From NCBI GenBank assembly GCA_028095005.1, contig CM051463.1:1410295-1474294 (forward strand): a stretch of DNA of 64,000 bases. The letters run 5' to 3'. This document shows, piece by piece, positions 31,582-43,588 of this stretch (position 1 is its first letter; each line of letters starts with the position of its first letter). A program made the position numbers and the translations under genes. Below the pieces are notes generated by a model that was not told where the DNA came from, did not search any database, and saw only the letters and a program-made list of their open reading frames with translations. The stretch is from Rhynchospora pubera (Eukaryota; Streptophyta; Magnoliopsida; Poales; Cyperaceae).

Positions 31582-34500
31582 GAGATTGTCTAAAATGCTT
31601 TGTAAAGCATAGGAGTGTTGTGCTTTGAACTTCTGATCCGTCAGATTGTTTTAGGATTCGTGCGATGATTGTTTTGAATGGCTTCGACTGAGAGCGTCGA
31701 GCGCTGAGAGACTCGTTTCTCTCCGTTTGTTTTAATTTTTCCCGTCCAATTTCTCTATCGCTAAATACAGAACTCATCTCTAATTGTCCTCCTCCGTAAA
31801 CTCTGGCTCTTTCACCTTCGAAGCCAAACGCCCAAACCCTAGGCGCACCTCCACGCCATCTCCGCCTCCTCTTCTCTCGAGTCTCGACTGTCTTTGCCTC
31901 CTCCTTCGAAGCATCCTCCTAGATGTTAACTGTTGTGGAGCAATTTTGATAACTGTTGTGAATTGCGTTCTTGTAAATGAGCAGCAGCAATACAGTCATA
32001 AAGGCTACATGCACCAAAATTTTGTCAAGAACAGTGGTTATGTACCATACTGTGAGATATAGAACTTATAAAAAAATTAGGTTAACTGACTTGAGCTCAC
32101 AATTGGCAACTAATTGATAAATTTGAGTCCTAATTGGATAGTTCAGGGAATTTGTTCAAGTTGCAAAGACCAATATTTAAGCATAATGATGTTTATTACA
32201 TGACCTAATCTAAGTCCCCTACATTTCACTCAAAATACGCACTGATGTCCATCACATATTGTCTGTGCCTAGAACAGTCATTGACCAGAGCGCAAATCAA
32301 TATAAATACAAGAGCGTAATTCAGATATAAATTCTTGATATAAAATATGGCAGTATACAAAATGTAGTTTCTTAAACTCAGCACAAATTGAGCAGTAATT
32401 CAATATCAAAACATAACTTCTGATGCGCAGCACAAATGGACCAGTAATTCAAAATCAAAACATATCTTCTTAAACCCAACACATATGGCACCAGTAATTT
32501 AAAATCACAATGCTGCCCATCACATACTGTCTACATCATCTTCCAATTCGTCCTCTTTCTTGTGCATCTTCCAAGTCATCATCATCTTCATGCATATATA
32601 CTGTCTTCATTATCATTTTTCTTTTTGTTTTTCTTCTTTCCTACAACTTTCTTTAAGTAGAAGAAATAAAAATAATTGTCAAGAGACATCTTATACAATT
32701 AAAATGAAATATTTATATGAGTAGGTTCATATTTTTTTTATTGAGACCAGCATTTAAAATTTAATTGGTAACTATATACTGGGCTGCAAGTAATGACATC
32801 TATTTCTGGGCTGCAAGTACCTCTGGATGGGCAACGAGACAGTATGTATTTATGTTTCTCCTCTGCTATTCAATTTCAATAATTTCTATATTGGTTTGCC
32901 AAAACTAAAACCTGTTGACCTATAGTAAGCATTTCCTTCAGAGCATGCTGAACTCACCAAAAAAAAATTACTGGTCAAAGCATGCTGAACTCAACAAAAT
33001 AAGTTACTGGTCAATTCTGTTGCACACAATTTAGCGCATCCAATTAGTGCACATTTACTGACAAGTAATTATCCACCAGTTATGGGGTTTAGCTCACACA
33101 ATTTAGCATTGAAAATTATGCAAAAACAAAAAAGAAAGAGAGCGATACTCACAAGTTTTTATCTTCACAAGTCACAACTTTTCTTCATCCTGAGCATCAT
33201 TTGAATCCACATAATCTTTGGTTCACTGTTGGGAATGATAGGTAATTGCTTGACAAGAGAACAAAGCCCATAATATGCAATTTTTATGTGCGCCAAGAAG
33301 AATGTCACACAAATTTGGAAAAAAATTAAAAAGAATAAATTTAACAACCATTTTTTTCTTATTAAATGTCCATGGACCTACCATTAATTAAACGAAACTC
33401 ACGATTACAATAAGTGACAGCATAGACTCTCTAAGAAGCAATACAATTGTTGAAACAACAAAAATATTCAAACAATTAAATGACAACTAAATAACACAAA
33501 AGCTCGTACCAGTACCGAGGAAAAACAAAAAACAACATAGCTAATGAAAGGAATCTGGTTGAATGAAATTAACTAAGGGGGTGCATCCTGCACTTATGTG
33601 AAGATTCTCACATCCAAACTCATTCCAGTCTTACCTGAACTAAATTACCAGTGACAGATCCTTGGTAGTGGCGGCACTTTAATAACTAACTCCAAATCGA
33701 GTTGTTGGCGTCATGATTACCATAAGAAGTTAAAGAGAGAAAGCGAGACTAAGCAGGTGGCTTTTCAGCGGCTCAAATCACAAGAAGAGGGGTAGTGGAT
33801 CCAACTAGCTAGGGTTTCGAAGTGAGAAAAAGGGCTCGTGTAGGTTTTCGATCCGTCTGGCGCAAGGTGAAAGAAATGAATAGTGGTGCGAGGGGCAGAG
33901 GAAGAGAATCGAGATGGGCCCTAGTCTCGTGGAATCGGTGGAAGAAGAGAGCCATGAGAAGGGGAAGGAAGGGAGAAGGTTTTCTTTTATTTTTTGTGAA
34001 AGGCACTGAAAGAGACCATGGTTCTGAAACTCAAAATCAGAATTGGACTGTGACCGTTGGTCACACGAGTCGAATCGGATGACTCGGTAAAAATCGGGTG
34101 ACTCGGATTGAAAATTCGAATTTTTAAAAAAAATCATATTTCATCTCTTAAAAATCAGAAAAAATATGAAAAAAAATCTGAACAAATTATTTATTCAAAA
34201 ATAAGTTTATAACTCAAATATTTGAAGAGAAAAAATCAACTATAATTTAAAATAATATGACTTTAATTTTTTTCAAAAATAAAAATAAAAAAATAAGTAG
34301 AGTTGTAATAATTTAATAAAATATATTTTAAAAATTTAATTTTTAAACGAATATAATTTCATTAAAACATCTTAACATATCAATTAGAATCGTAGAGAAC
34401 GAAATTATCATTTTTATTGTATTTTTCGATGGTTTTTGGATCAATTATCATTTTATTATAAAATTATTTCACTTTTGATTAATCTGGACCGTCTGATCAA

Positions 34501-35029
34501 ATTTAAATGGAAAAAATAAAAAATGAAGAAATGGAGTTGTCCATTGTAGACCCTTCCACTTCTTCCTCTCTTTCCCGTTCCCAAATCATTTCCTCCGTCT
34601 TTTTCGATAGAACAGCCGCCATAGTGATTTTCCCGGCCACCTGACGTGTTTTCTCCACCCTAACAACCTTTTATAGTGTTCACGTACCCCCCCCTTCACC
34701 TCTCTCCACGAATGAAAACCACCGTTAATGGTGTCCCAACCCGATTCCGCTCTAAACCGCCAGAAATCGGATCGCCCTCTGCCGAGTCCGTTCCAAATCG
34801 CCTGAGTTGACTTGGACTCGGCCGAATTTTTGAACCATGAATGAGACTCTCTCAAACGGAAGAGATAGACAGCTAGACGGATAATTTTAATTTAACAGAG
34901 AAACTCAGAGCCATAGCACTTGAAAGCTGAGCTGTTTGATTCAATCTCTCCACGAATCTGAACTCTCATCCTACGTACAGAAAGTCCAAAGCATACACTT
35001 ATGCTTCACAAAGCATTTTAGCCAATCTC
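31582..35029. mobile_element. MULE (Pack-MULE candidate), 3.45 kb
   Basis: Perfect 9-bp TSDs TTTTAAATT lie at 31573-31581 and 35030-35038. The termini GAGATTGTCTAAAATGCTTTG and (inverted) GAGATTGGCTAAAATGCTTTG begin TIRs of about 200 bp that diverge inward but keep gcttt(g/t)gaacttctg and gtttctct(c/g) landmarks. There is no transposase. The interior has gene-like patches on the minus strand (annotated separately), a leader-like purine-rich patch at 33.79-34.02 kb, and an AT-rich block at 34.1-34.5 kb. Confidence 0.9.
32520..33345 (-). pseudogene. Possible captured gene 3' end with lysine-rich and acidic tails
   Basis: On the minus strand, about 33165-33215 can be read as TKDYVDSNDAQDEEKL. 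About 32575-32665 reads KKVVGKKKNKKKNDNEDSIY, and in another frame 32530-32580 reads HKKEDELEDDVDSM followed by a stop. Alternating basic and acidic runs of this kind are common at the ends of nucleolar or chromatin proteins, but frames are broken and I do not recognise the family. It could be chance low-complexity sequence; its place inside a MULE makes a captured fragment plausible. Confidence 0.25.
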
Positions 35030-35287
35030 TTTTAAATTATGCATCTACATTTCAATTTTAATAAAACTTATTTTTTAATCATAAACTTTTAAAATAATGG
35101 GAATAATTTTCAAACGTCATCATATTTTATTTCTATGTTTTAAATAGATATTTAGTTTTTAAATTATTTTTTATTTTTTACTATTTGATAACTTTTCTTA
35201 CTTTTATTTATTTCTATGTTAGAAATTATTATTTATTTATTTTTTAAGAATAAATTCTATCATTTTCTTACTTTTATTTTTATTTAG

Positions 35288-35580
35288 GGAAAAGTAACTC
35301 CTCCCTCACGCATACATATGGTTTTTAAGAAGAAATTATTTCTATGCGTGAGGGAGGAGTTACTTTTCCCTAAAATTATTTCTATGCGTGAGGGAAGGGG
35401 AGAGAGTGTATGCGTGAGGGAAAAATAACTTCTTAAAAATAAATTCTATCATTTTCTTTCTTAAAAATAATTTCTTCTTAGAAATAATTTCTTCTTATTT
35501 AGGGAAAAGTAACTCCTCCCTCACGCATAGAAATAACTTTTCTTACTTTTCTTAATAAAGTAACTCCTCCCTCACGAATA
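35288..35580. repeat. Cluster of inverted and direct copies of a ctccctcacgcata word
   Basis: gtaactcctccctcacgcata and its inverse tatgcgtgagggaggagttac alternate five or six times (35297, 35343, 35380, 35413, 35508, 35563), producing several nested hairpins. Related gagagagtgta(c/t)gcgtga words occur in the G-rich island at 4750-4830. Confidence 0.7.
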
Positions 35581-36392
35581 CACTCTTTTTCTTTTTCTGA
35601 ATTTATTTTTTATCAAATTTAATACATTATAAAAAAAAAACTCAATAGAATTCAGCTTTACGAAATTATTTATTTTTTCACTTTCAAATTTTTATAATAT
35701 TTTTTTAATCATGACATTTATTTATGTTTTTTTTCAATCCCATCATAGATTTTCTTTTTCAAAATTTAGGTGTATTTTTGAAAGATTATAGAAAATCTAA
35801 TAATACCGATTAAGAATTTTTATTGTTGTGTTTTATTCATTTGTCTTTGTAAGGAAACTTTTCAAAAAAACTATATATCGTGCCCAATCAATGCAAATAA
35901 AAATTGTTGCACAAATTATGATAGGCCTTTGAAATTTAAGTTTATTGTTAAGAGATTGTTTGCTATTAGATATATATCAGGCTAAAAAATTCCGCCCAAT
36001 AAAACTAATTGATATGATCCCTGGAATGAATAAAATCTAAAAAAAGATAAAAAAATTAAAAATAGATCACGCAACGTGTGAACCCACGCTAGCACATCTA
36101 TATATGCCTACGTTCTTACTGCAGGGCCGTACCACCTTATATAGCCCTTAGGAGTTAGGACGATGGAAATTAGAAAGAAATGCTCGTTTTTTCGGGATTT
36201 CCTCGACCATTCAAGTTGTACTTTGGAAAACACTATAGAAATTGTTAAGAAATAACTAAAGAAAATCATAGGTTAACAGTTATTTTCACTTTTTTGAAAA
36301 TCACCATCAGGCACCAAAAGATTCCAACGGCTCTTAGATAAGACACATTTGTACTGTTACCAACTGAGCGGGAGGTGCTTCGGGCAACTGAA
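35581..36392. other. AT-rich intergenic sequence
   Basis: No gene or mobile element ends recognised. Confidence 0.4.
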
Positions 36393-36940
36393 CTTTCACT
36401 TGGAGCAACATAATTTTTTTCCGAAATGGCCAAATTGCCCTTCCATAATTTAGTAAATTCATTGCTACTTTTCCCATTAAACCTCGTCTGTCTTGCCCTC
36501 CACTCCCCTCTTCCCTGAATTTTAAATTGTCATCTTCAAAATTCATTGGATCATTTCAGTTCTATGTTAGGCGAAGGTGCTCGTGTCATGGTTTTCGAGG
36601 TTAAATTTTCAGAATTAAAAGAAAATGAATATTTAATTGTTTTAAGTCTCTCAAGCAAACAATGAAAATAGGGGTAAAAAATTTACAACAAAAAAAAAAA
36701 ACAATATATAACCATTTGGTTTCTTTAATGTCTATTATGTAAGTCAACATCAATTTTCGTACATCATCAGATGTTAGATAATAGCGGTAAGAAGTCTCGG
36801 GAGAAAACTATTTTTTAGCCGAAAATATAGAAGAGAAAGAAAACACAGTTAAGGAAATAAATTAGGACAATAAATATTGATTGATGTTAAGGACAATTTA
36901 GACATTTGAAAAAAAGATATATTGCTCCAAGAAAAAAACC
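36393..36940. mobile_element. MITE-like inverted repeat element
   Basis: Left arm 36393-36442 (ttggagcaacataattttttt...ccaaattgccc) is inverted at 36888-36940 (ggacaatttagacatttgaaaaaaagatatattgctccaa). Length is about 550 bp with no coding content; TSD not determined. Confidence 0.5.
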
Positions 36941-37310
36941 GGTTAATGTAAGGCATGTAGTCACTTCTAATTAATCAAGATAGTCATAATAAAATATTAT
37001 TCATCATTTCATAAATTCTTAAGGAAATGATAGCAAACCAGGTAATAAAGCATGTTCATGATGGTTGTTTAATTTATTGTCAGGTTCTTTAACACATTCC
37101 TTATATATGTAGACGGATATTCTTAAGCCTATTAGTGAAGGAAAGAATGTCTTTAATCATAGAATAATTAAGACTTAGTCTTATTAGAGAACAAGATCCC
37201 TTTCGTCACGGTTTCCTTGACAGGGAGGCAGAACCAAATCCTTTTCTTCTTCATATTTAAGTATATATGCACTTAAATAAATATACCTAATTGTGTACCC
37301 GTTTTATTTT

Positions 37311-37452
37311 GAATAGAACGATTGCTATTAAATAAATAAAGCGGAAGGCAAAGTTGGTGAGTCAGGGGAGGCACAATATTTAAAGGTGAAAATACATCTA
37401 AAATGATGGATAGTCGAGAGGAGAACTCTGGTTTGAAAGAAGATCGTGTCAT
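37311..37452 (+). pseudogene. Degenerate 5' exon of DUF247 copy B
   Basis: This aligns with exon 3 of copy A (shared gaacag/gaatag acceptor, g(g/a)aaggcaaa(a/g)(c/g)ttggtgagtcag, gatggatagtcgagag and donor ggtac(g/a)ttctc). In the expected phase it meets TAA within the first ten codons, and indels shift the frame later; the last part (gatcgtgtcataacaactaatg) echoes the end of exon 1. No equivalent of exon 1 or the copy A promoter was found upstream, so copy B seems to lack a functional 5' end. Confidence 0.65.
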
Positions 37453-37559
37453 AACAACTAATGGTACATTCTCAAATCTTCAAATTTGACTTAAATTCAG
37501 ATTTTGGAAACCAATTATATTGACGTCAGAAAAGCAGAGTTTCGTAGCTTATCCTCTGC

Positions 37560-38381
37560 GCAGATTTTAAATTTTGAAACAATTAATTTGATAAATCAAG
37601 ACATCAATCATGTCTCTGAATCATCATCTATTATATAACTTTACTAGCAAATTAAATTTTGTCTATCAATGATTATTGATCAAAATCAGCTTCATTTTTT
37701 TAATTGCCCTTCCCACTTTAAAATAAAGAATGGATTGTGTCCATGTCAAGGTTCTATAGAACGAAACACATGTTAAGTGGGATGATACGTTAAATCTAGG
37801 TTGTTTATCCTCTGCAGTATTGAGGAATTTTGTGTGCCACGTACACATTGGTGCAGTAGCGGATCTAGAAAAAATAATTAGGTGGGTCTGACAATCTCTG
37901 TTTAAGTCTTCAGCCCCACTTTTGAGTGCTCCAATGGCAGAAAAAATAAGCTGGGGCTAAAGGGGGGCTCCAAGGACTCGACGGTGTGAGGTGGGGCTCT
38001 AGCCCCACCCGCCCCGATGGTAGATCCGCCCCTGCATTGGTGGTTATTTCTCTTTTCTTATATTGAGTGCCAAAGACAAGACTAAGATACGCATGCGAGT
38101 TTTGTGCTGGTGTCGTAATTTTTTTGGTTTTAAAATTTAGATTACTCGGAAGAAATCTCGTTATGGATGGGAATTTTTTTAAAGAATTTAAAAAACGATT
38201 CTTGTTTACATTTAGATATTTAATTTTATTTAATTTTATTTTTTTTAAGGTTAAAAAAATCGTTGGAAAGTAGTATGAATTTGGATCCAACCAATTATAT
38301 CATTTTGATACCTCTATTTTTGACCAAGTCAACTATTGTATTCCGGGAATAGTAATTGGTCGCCCAGCAATCCTGGTACTT
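37560..38381 (+). repeat. Copy B intron, duplicate of copy A intron
   Basis: Paralogous to 16690-16731 plus 25086-25690. The join attttgaaacaattaatttgataaatcaagacatcaatcat|gtctctgaatcatc shows the target without the CACTA element found in copy A. Interrupted here by the hAT MITE at 37854-38034 and, at its right edge, by the LINE. Confidence 0.9.
37854..38034. mobile_element. hAT MITE with perfect 8-bp TSD and paralogous empty site
   Basis: 181 bp, ends CAGTAGCGGATCTA and TAGATCCGCCCCTG. TSDs CATTGGTG lie at 37846-37853 and 38035-38042. Copy A at 25306-25330 (gccacgtacacattggtggttatt) has a single CATTGGTG and no insert, which gives the exact pre-insertion state. The interior includes ggggctc/agccccacc palindromic words. 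Confidence 0.95.
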
Positions 38382-38501
38382 AAATGTGAGCCTAGTAGTT
38401 CATCCCACATAATATTGGACGCTTCCGCGTCCGGCTAAAATTAACCGTTTAAAATCGTACACCCCAAAAAAGAGGAGAGAAATCCTGCGACTAAGAAAGA
38501 A

Positions 38502-40940
38502 ATGAGCGCTCCAAGATTTGTCCAAGATTCCTCGTCTTCCCCTAGAGAAATCCAAGCCGATAATGCGATCGGCGAACTCAACGGACGGAGATTAGCTGAG
38601 CGCAACAGACTTCTCTTCCTAGTCAATTGTTACGGCGCTCATTCTCCAGTTGAGACAACGACAGAAGAGTCCCTTAACACTTCTAAGCCGTCTCCAGTTC
38701 AAAAGGAAAGGCAGAGCGACAAGGAGACAGTGCCGTTACTCGTAGGGTCGCTACCGTTGGATATTCGGGTGGCGAGGAAGGCGACGGTTACGAAGACTTT
38801 CGTTTCAATCGAAGAAAGGAAGGATCTTGAGCGTCCGATCGACCTCCTGGAACAGATGGCATTTGATCCCAAGATCACCGCCAAAAGCAACCTACCTCAC
38901 GTCCTTTCAAGTCACTCCAACCCCTCAGTTCGACTCTCAAAAGACGCCATCTTTAAGCACAACACACTCCCTCTCTCTCAATCCGCTCTTAACTTGTCTT
39001 CTTCTTCTCTATTCTCTCACTCTCAAGATTTCGATTCTCTCTTCCAAGAAATGGATAACCTAGATCCAATAAGAATCGACGAAGACGAAGTAACCGCTCC
39101 AGCAAGTGCTGAGATCTCTCGCTGTGTTGTGGTTCAAACCTCTGAAGGCGTTAGTCTGGTTGATGTGATGATGGAGATGCGTAGGAAACTGCCGCCTGAG
39201 CAACACAGGGTCATAACCTTGATGGACAACAGATACCTCATAATAGGACCCTCAGAACAATGGCGAGATGAGATGTTCCGAAATGGAGCACTGGAGATCA
39301 CCTATGGCAACAATATCAGGAGGTCCTTCCCCATTCTCACTGAAGCTCCAAGAGAACTAGACCCCAGAACACCAACCGTCAGACTTTGGGTAAGAATTGT
39401 TGATCTCCCCTTTGGTTGGCGTTCTTGGCATGGGGCCAATGTTTTCTTCCGATTTGGCAGGATCTTGCATGCTGATGCCCCAACCTACATGGGCATAGAT
39501 TGAAGATTTGCAAGAGTGGAAGTAGTAGTAGAACACAGAGATATGATACCTGCCTCTAGGGCATTTGAAGTGTACAGGAGGTCAGGGAAAGTCGATTTGG
39601 TTAGAGTGCATTTTGTGGTAGAGGAGCCTCAAATCAGATCTGACTACCACGAATTAATCAAAGCACTACCTAGAATTGAGTGGACTCCTGCTGATGAGGC
39701 AAGGGTGCAGAGCATTCAACCTCTTAAGGCACCCACTAGCAGTACTTTCTCTCTCACTGGTACAGCCTCTGGCACTGGTACAGCCTCTGGTACTGGAAAG
39801 GCAATCAAGCGCAAGAACAAGAGAAAACCCAGAAAGAAGATCAACACCACCAAAACACCTCCCATACCTCTTGCAAAGAAAAGAAAGTTGGAGAATGTGA
39901 GTCCCAACATGATCACCAGATCTCAAACTAAGGCAGGAAGCAGGGAAAAGGAGGTTGGCATTCTTATAGGAGATAAGAAAGTAGTCAAGCCAAGCCCTCT
40001 AGGCAAAGGCAAGGGTAAGGATATAGCAGTTGATCTTGAGACTCAGTTCAGGCAAGAACTTAAGCAAGCCAGAAAAGAAAGTCTAAGGCAGCAAAATGAA
40101 GGCCCTGGGCAGACCAGTGGATTGCTGAACAAAAAAGGTGGACCCTCTATACCTCTAGGTCCTACCATCTTACCACCTCAACCTCAGGAGCAGAAAACAG
40201 AAGCATCAGCCACTGAACCACAGCCTCTTACTTGTAAGGTGGGAGAAGTACCTGACTTGCTGCTGGATCTGATTAGTAAGGGCATACTCAACAAGGATGG
40301 CTTCAAGGTGGTGCTGGACAAAAGGCCACCTGACAGAGCCACTATGATGCATGAGGAAGGAGTGGATGATGCAGAAAGGAAGTTGGAGAGGGCACAAGCA
40401 AAGAATAAGGCACTGCTGGCACAAATTGAGAAGTTGAAGGAAGGACTAAAAATGAAGCAAGCTGGTCTGACAGAGATCATAAGTCTCAGCTCTCAGGAGA
40501 CCCACACAGAGGAGGAGACTATGGACACAGACCCAGAAGATGACAGCTCCACTCCTCAGGTGGACTCCCTCATGAAGACACCTTCAGAAGAGCCTAGCAA
40601 GTTCTCATTCTCTACTTCAGGTACACTAAGTTACAGCACTGTTTTACAAATAGGCAGGGATCTGATCTCCAAGGGCACCCTAACTCTTGTTTCAGAGAAT
40701 TTCAGAGCCCTTAAAAAGCACTGTACAGAACTGCAAGTAGTTAGGCAGCTTCATACAGAGCAGCAAATAGGAAGGCAGTTTTGGAACCTTGGAAGGTATC
40801 AACTCCATTTTAATGGAGAGATCACTTTCAGGAAACCTATTTTGACTTTCATAAAAGATGACACACATTATTCTCATCTTATAGGGCCCATAATAAAAGA
40901 AGGTTTAGAGTTCAGCAGTTCTTCCAATAATCTTAGATGA
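38502..40940 (+). pseudogene. LINE ORF1 (DUF4283-like nucleic-acid-binding protein), one internal stop
   Basis: An open frame from ATG at 38502 is interrupted only by TGA at 39501-39503, then continues in the same frame to 40940, for about 812 codons. Residues around 210-350 resemble the DUF4283 domain of plant L1 ORF1 proteins (MFRNGALEITYGNN, LWVRIVDLPFGW, FFRFGRILHADAPTYMGI, RFARVEVVVE). The stop lies in the last motif. A basic stretch (KRKNKRKPRKK, about residue 435) may bind RNA or act as a nuclear signal. A coiled-coil-like segment (ERKLERAQAKNKALLAQIEK) follows near 625. I see no CCHC zinc knuckle, which many plant L1 ORF1 proteins carry. Confidence 0.85.
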
Positions 40941-41036
40941 AAAACTGACAAAACTCAACCTCTAACTCACTATTATAGAAGTTACCTTTTAAATCCCTCT
41001 GAGTCTGGCACTACTGTTAACCTCAGCAACTGGGAA

Positions 41037-43588
41037 TTGAATATAGGAGGCAACTGCCCCTCCAAGCTATTCAATCTCAAGGCAAGGGATAATTGTGATG
41101 AAAGAGACTTAGGGGTATTTCTAAGAGAAAACACTTCCTTTAAGGCAATTAACAACTGCTTGATCAAGGAAGCAAAATCTCCTTGTCTCCTTCTAAATTC
41201 TGTTAGGATAGAAACTAGGATAGAAACTCCTGAGGAGGACATTTCTGGCAATGATAATTCTTCCTGGAGTCAGAACCCTCAAAGCTTGGTTGAGGCTAGG
41301 ATAGAAACTCCTGAGGGGGGCATTTCTGGCAATAGTAATTCTTCCTGGAGTCAGAACCCTCAAAGCTTAGTTGAGGCTAGGATAGAAACTCCTGAGGGGG
41401 GCATTTCTGGCAATAGAAATTCTTCCTGGAGTCAGAACCCTCAAAGCCTGGTTGAGGCTAGGATAGAAACTCCTGAGGAAGAGAATATTGTTATTGATAA
41501 CTCCTTTTTCCAGGACATAGGACTGGATATTGATATCCAGCAACTCACCGGAAACTTAAATTCTGTGAACCCTCATCTTCAAGCACATAATGCCTTAAGT
41601 AATACCATGCCTAGCAGTAGCAATCACCCCAACAATCCAAGAGGACATCCCACCATTAAAATAATGTCCTGGAACTGTAGAGGTTTGAAAGCTGCAAGCA
41701 AGAGAGGGTACCTAAGAGACCTTTTGTTGGAAGAACACATTGATATCTTAGGTATTCAGGAAACCAAAAAGCAAACTACCAACAACAGATTTCTTAGCAG
41801 CATAGCCCCCTACTGCTGGAATACAATACCTGCTCTAGGAACAGCAGGAGGATTGATGACTGGCATCAAGTCTGATATCTACAATATCCAGAGTTAGACC
41901 ATTCTAAATCATTCCATTACTGCTAACCTAATACATAGGAAGTCTAACCTAACCCTAAGCTTTACCAATGTATATGGACCCCCAAACAGTCAAAAAGAGA
42001 CTTTTTGGAAGGAGCTATATACTTTAGGAAATACAGTAGTGGGACCATGGGTAATTGGAGGAGACTTTAACATAATCAGAAAAAGAGCTGAGAGAAAAGG
42101 TATTACTTTTGATGTAGCAAACATCAATAACTTTAATAGGTGGATTGACAACTTTGGTCTAATTGATCATAGATGTCCAGATAGAAAATACACTTGGGCC
42201 AGAGGGGGAAGAAGCCAACAATTTGCCTGCTTAGATAGGTTCCTAACTAATCAGGATTGGTTAGACTCCTTCCCTCAAGCTTATACCTATAGTATGCCTA
42301 GAGTCCACTCAGACCATAATCCTCTCATTCATGATTCTGCTGACATCAATCAGACCAACTCTTCACCCTTTAGGTTTGAAAGAGTTTGGTTACAGCATAA
42401 GGATATCTATGAAAGAATGCCTAATTGGTGGAATCAAATTAGTTTAGGGTATGATAAAAGCCTTAACTGGGACACCAAAATGGCAGTAATGAGGAATAAA
42501 TTAAAAGGTTGGAGTAAAAACATAGGGAAAGAAGTCAAAGATAAGAAAAAATCACTAGTAAATAACATTAAAATTCTTGAGGATATTGCTGAAGAAAGTG
42601 AGTTAAGTTCTGAAAATCTCAATGACCTAATTGAATCCAGGAAAGAACTCTATGATTTGTATAACAATGAAGAGATTTACTGGAAACAAAGGTCAAGAGT
42701 CAAGTGGCTTAAGGAGGGAGACAACAATACTAAGTTCTTCCACCAGACAGCTTCACATCAGAGAAAAAAGAACATTATTACTCATTTAGTTATAAATGAT
42801 AGAGACACTAGAGATACTCAGGTAATTCAGTCACATATCTTGGAATATTATAGGCTTCTCTTTGGGACAGATGGGCAAACTCTTGGTAATTTCAATGAGG
42901 GAATATGGGAAGAGCATGATAAAGTATCTATTGAAGATAACATAGCTCTTACTAGACCTTTCACCTTAGATGAAATCAAAGAGGCATTGTTCCAAATGAG
43001 TCCTGACAAGGCTCCTGGGCCAGATGGATTCTCTATTCTTTTTTATCAAGCATTCTGGGACATCATCAAAGAGGATCTCAATGACATTTTTGATGATTTT
43101 TTCAATGAAAAGCTTGCCTTAAGTAAATTCAACAGAGCCACCATCTGCCTAATACCAAAAACTGACAAAGCTGAAAAGATTAAGGACTTTAGACCTATAA
43201 GCCTACTTAACTGCAGCTATAAAATCTTCACCAAAGTGCTAGCTAACAGATTCACCTTAGTGCTCCCTGCTCTTATCCACCCCAATCAGTCTGCCTATCT
43301 CAAAGGCAAGTATATCTTAGAAGGGGTTGCCACAGCACATGAAATTCTTCATCATGTGCACATAACTAAGGAAAGAGGAATACTACTAAAACTTGATTTT
43401 GAAAAAGCCTTTGACAAAATCAATTGGCAGTACCTCCTCAATACCCTAGCACAAAGAGGCTTTAGTACTAAGTGGATTGAGTGGATCAGACAAGTCCTTT
43501 GGGGAGGAAGGGCTGCTGTAAAAATTAATGAAAAAATAGGCCCCTCATTCAGTTGCAGAAGGGGTTTAAGGCAGGGGGACCCTCTCTC
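41037..43588 (+). pseudogene. LINE ORF2, 5' part: endonuclease and most of reverse transcriptase
   Basis: The frame opens at ATG 41037, with an acidic repeat-containing N-terminus. The apurinic-type endonuclease follows: IMSWNCRGL, ILGIQETKK, FTNVYGPP, VIGGDFN, LDRFLTN and SDHNPL. TAG at 41895-41897 interrupts this domain in frame. Reverse transcriptase motifs follow: SPDKAPGPDGFS, ATICLIPKTDKAEKIKDFRPISLLNC-type motif, NQSAYLKGK, LLKLDFEKAFDKINW and RRGLRQGDPLS. The frame is then broken at 43588 by the MULE, between the QGDPLS motif and the YADD-containing half. The MULE adds 57 spurious codons before a stop at 43862. Confidence 0.9.
41217..41490 (+). repeat. 81-bp in-frame tandem repeat in LINE ORF2 N-terminus
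   Basis: Units start at 41217, 41298 and 41379, with a partial fourth at 41460. Each encodes 27 residues beginning RIETPEE/GG-ISGN and containing SSWSQNPQSLVEA. The unit keeps frame, so the linker ahead of the endonuclease was extended by slippage or unequal exchange. Confidence 0.95.

Noticed and set aside
34035..34850. Possible extra transposon inside the 31.6-35.0 kb MULE (actcgg-rich words at both sides)
   Set aside because: The inverted words (gactcgg/ccgagt, catggttc) are short and imperfect and no TSD could be fixed.
42434..42622. Minus-strand ORFs within LINE ORF1 and ORF2
   Set aside because: They lie opposite clear endonuclease, reverse transcriptase and DUF4283-like coding sequence and show no domain of their own.
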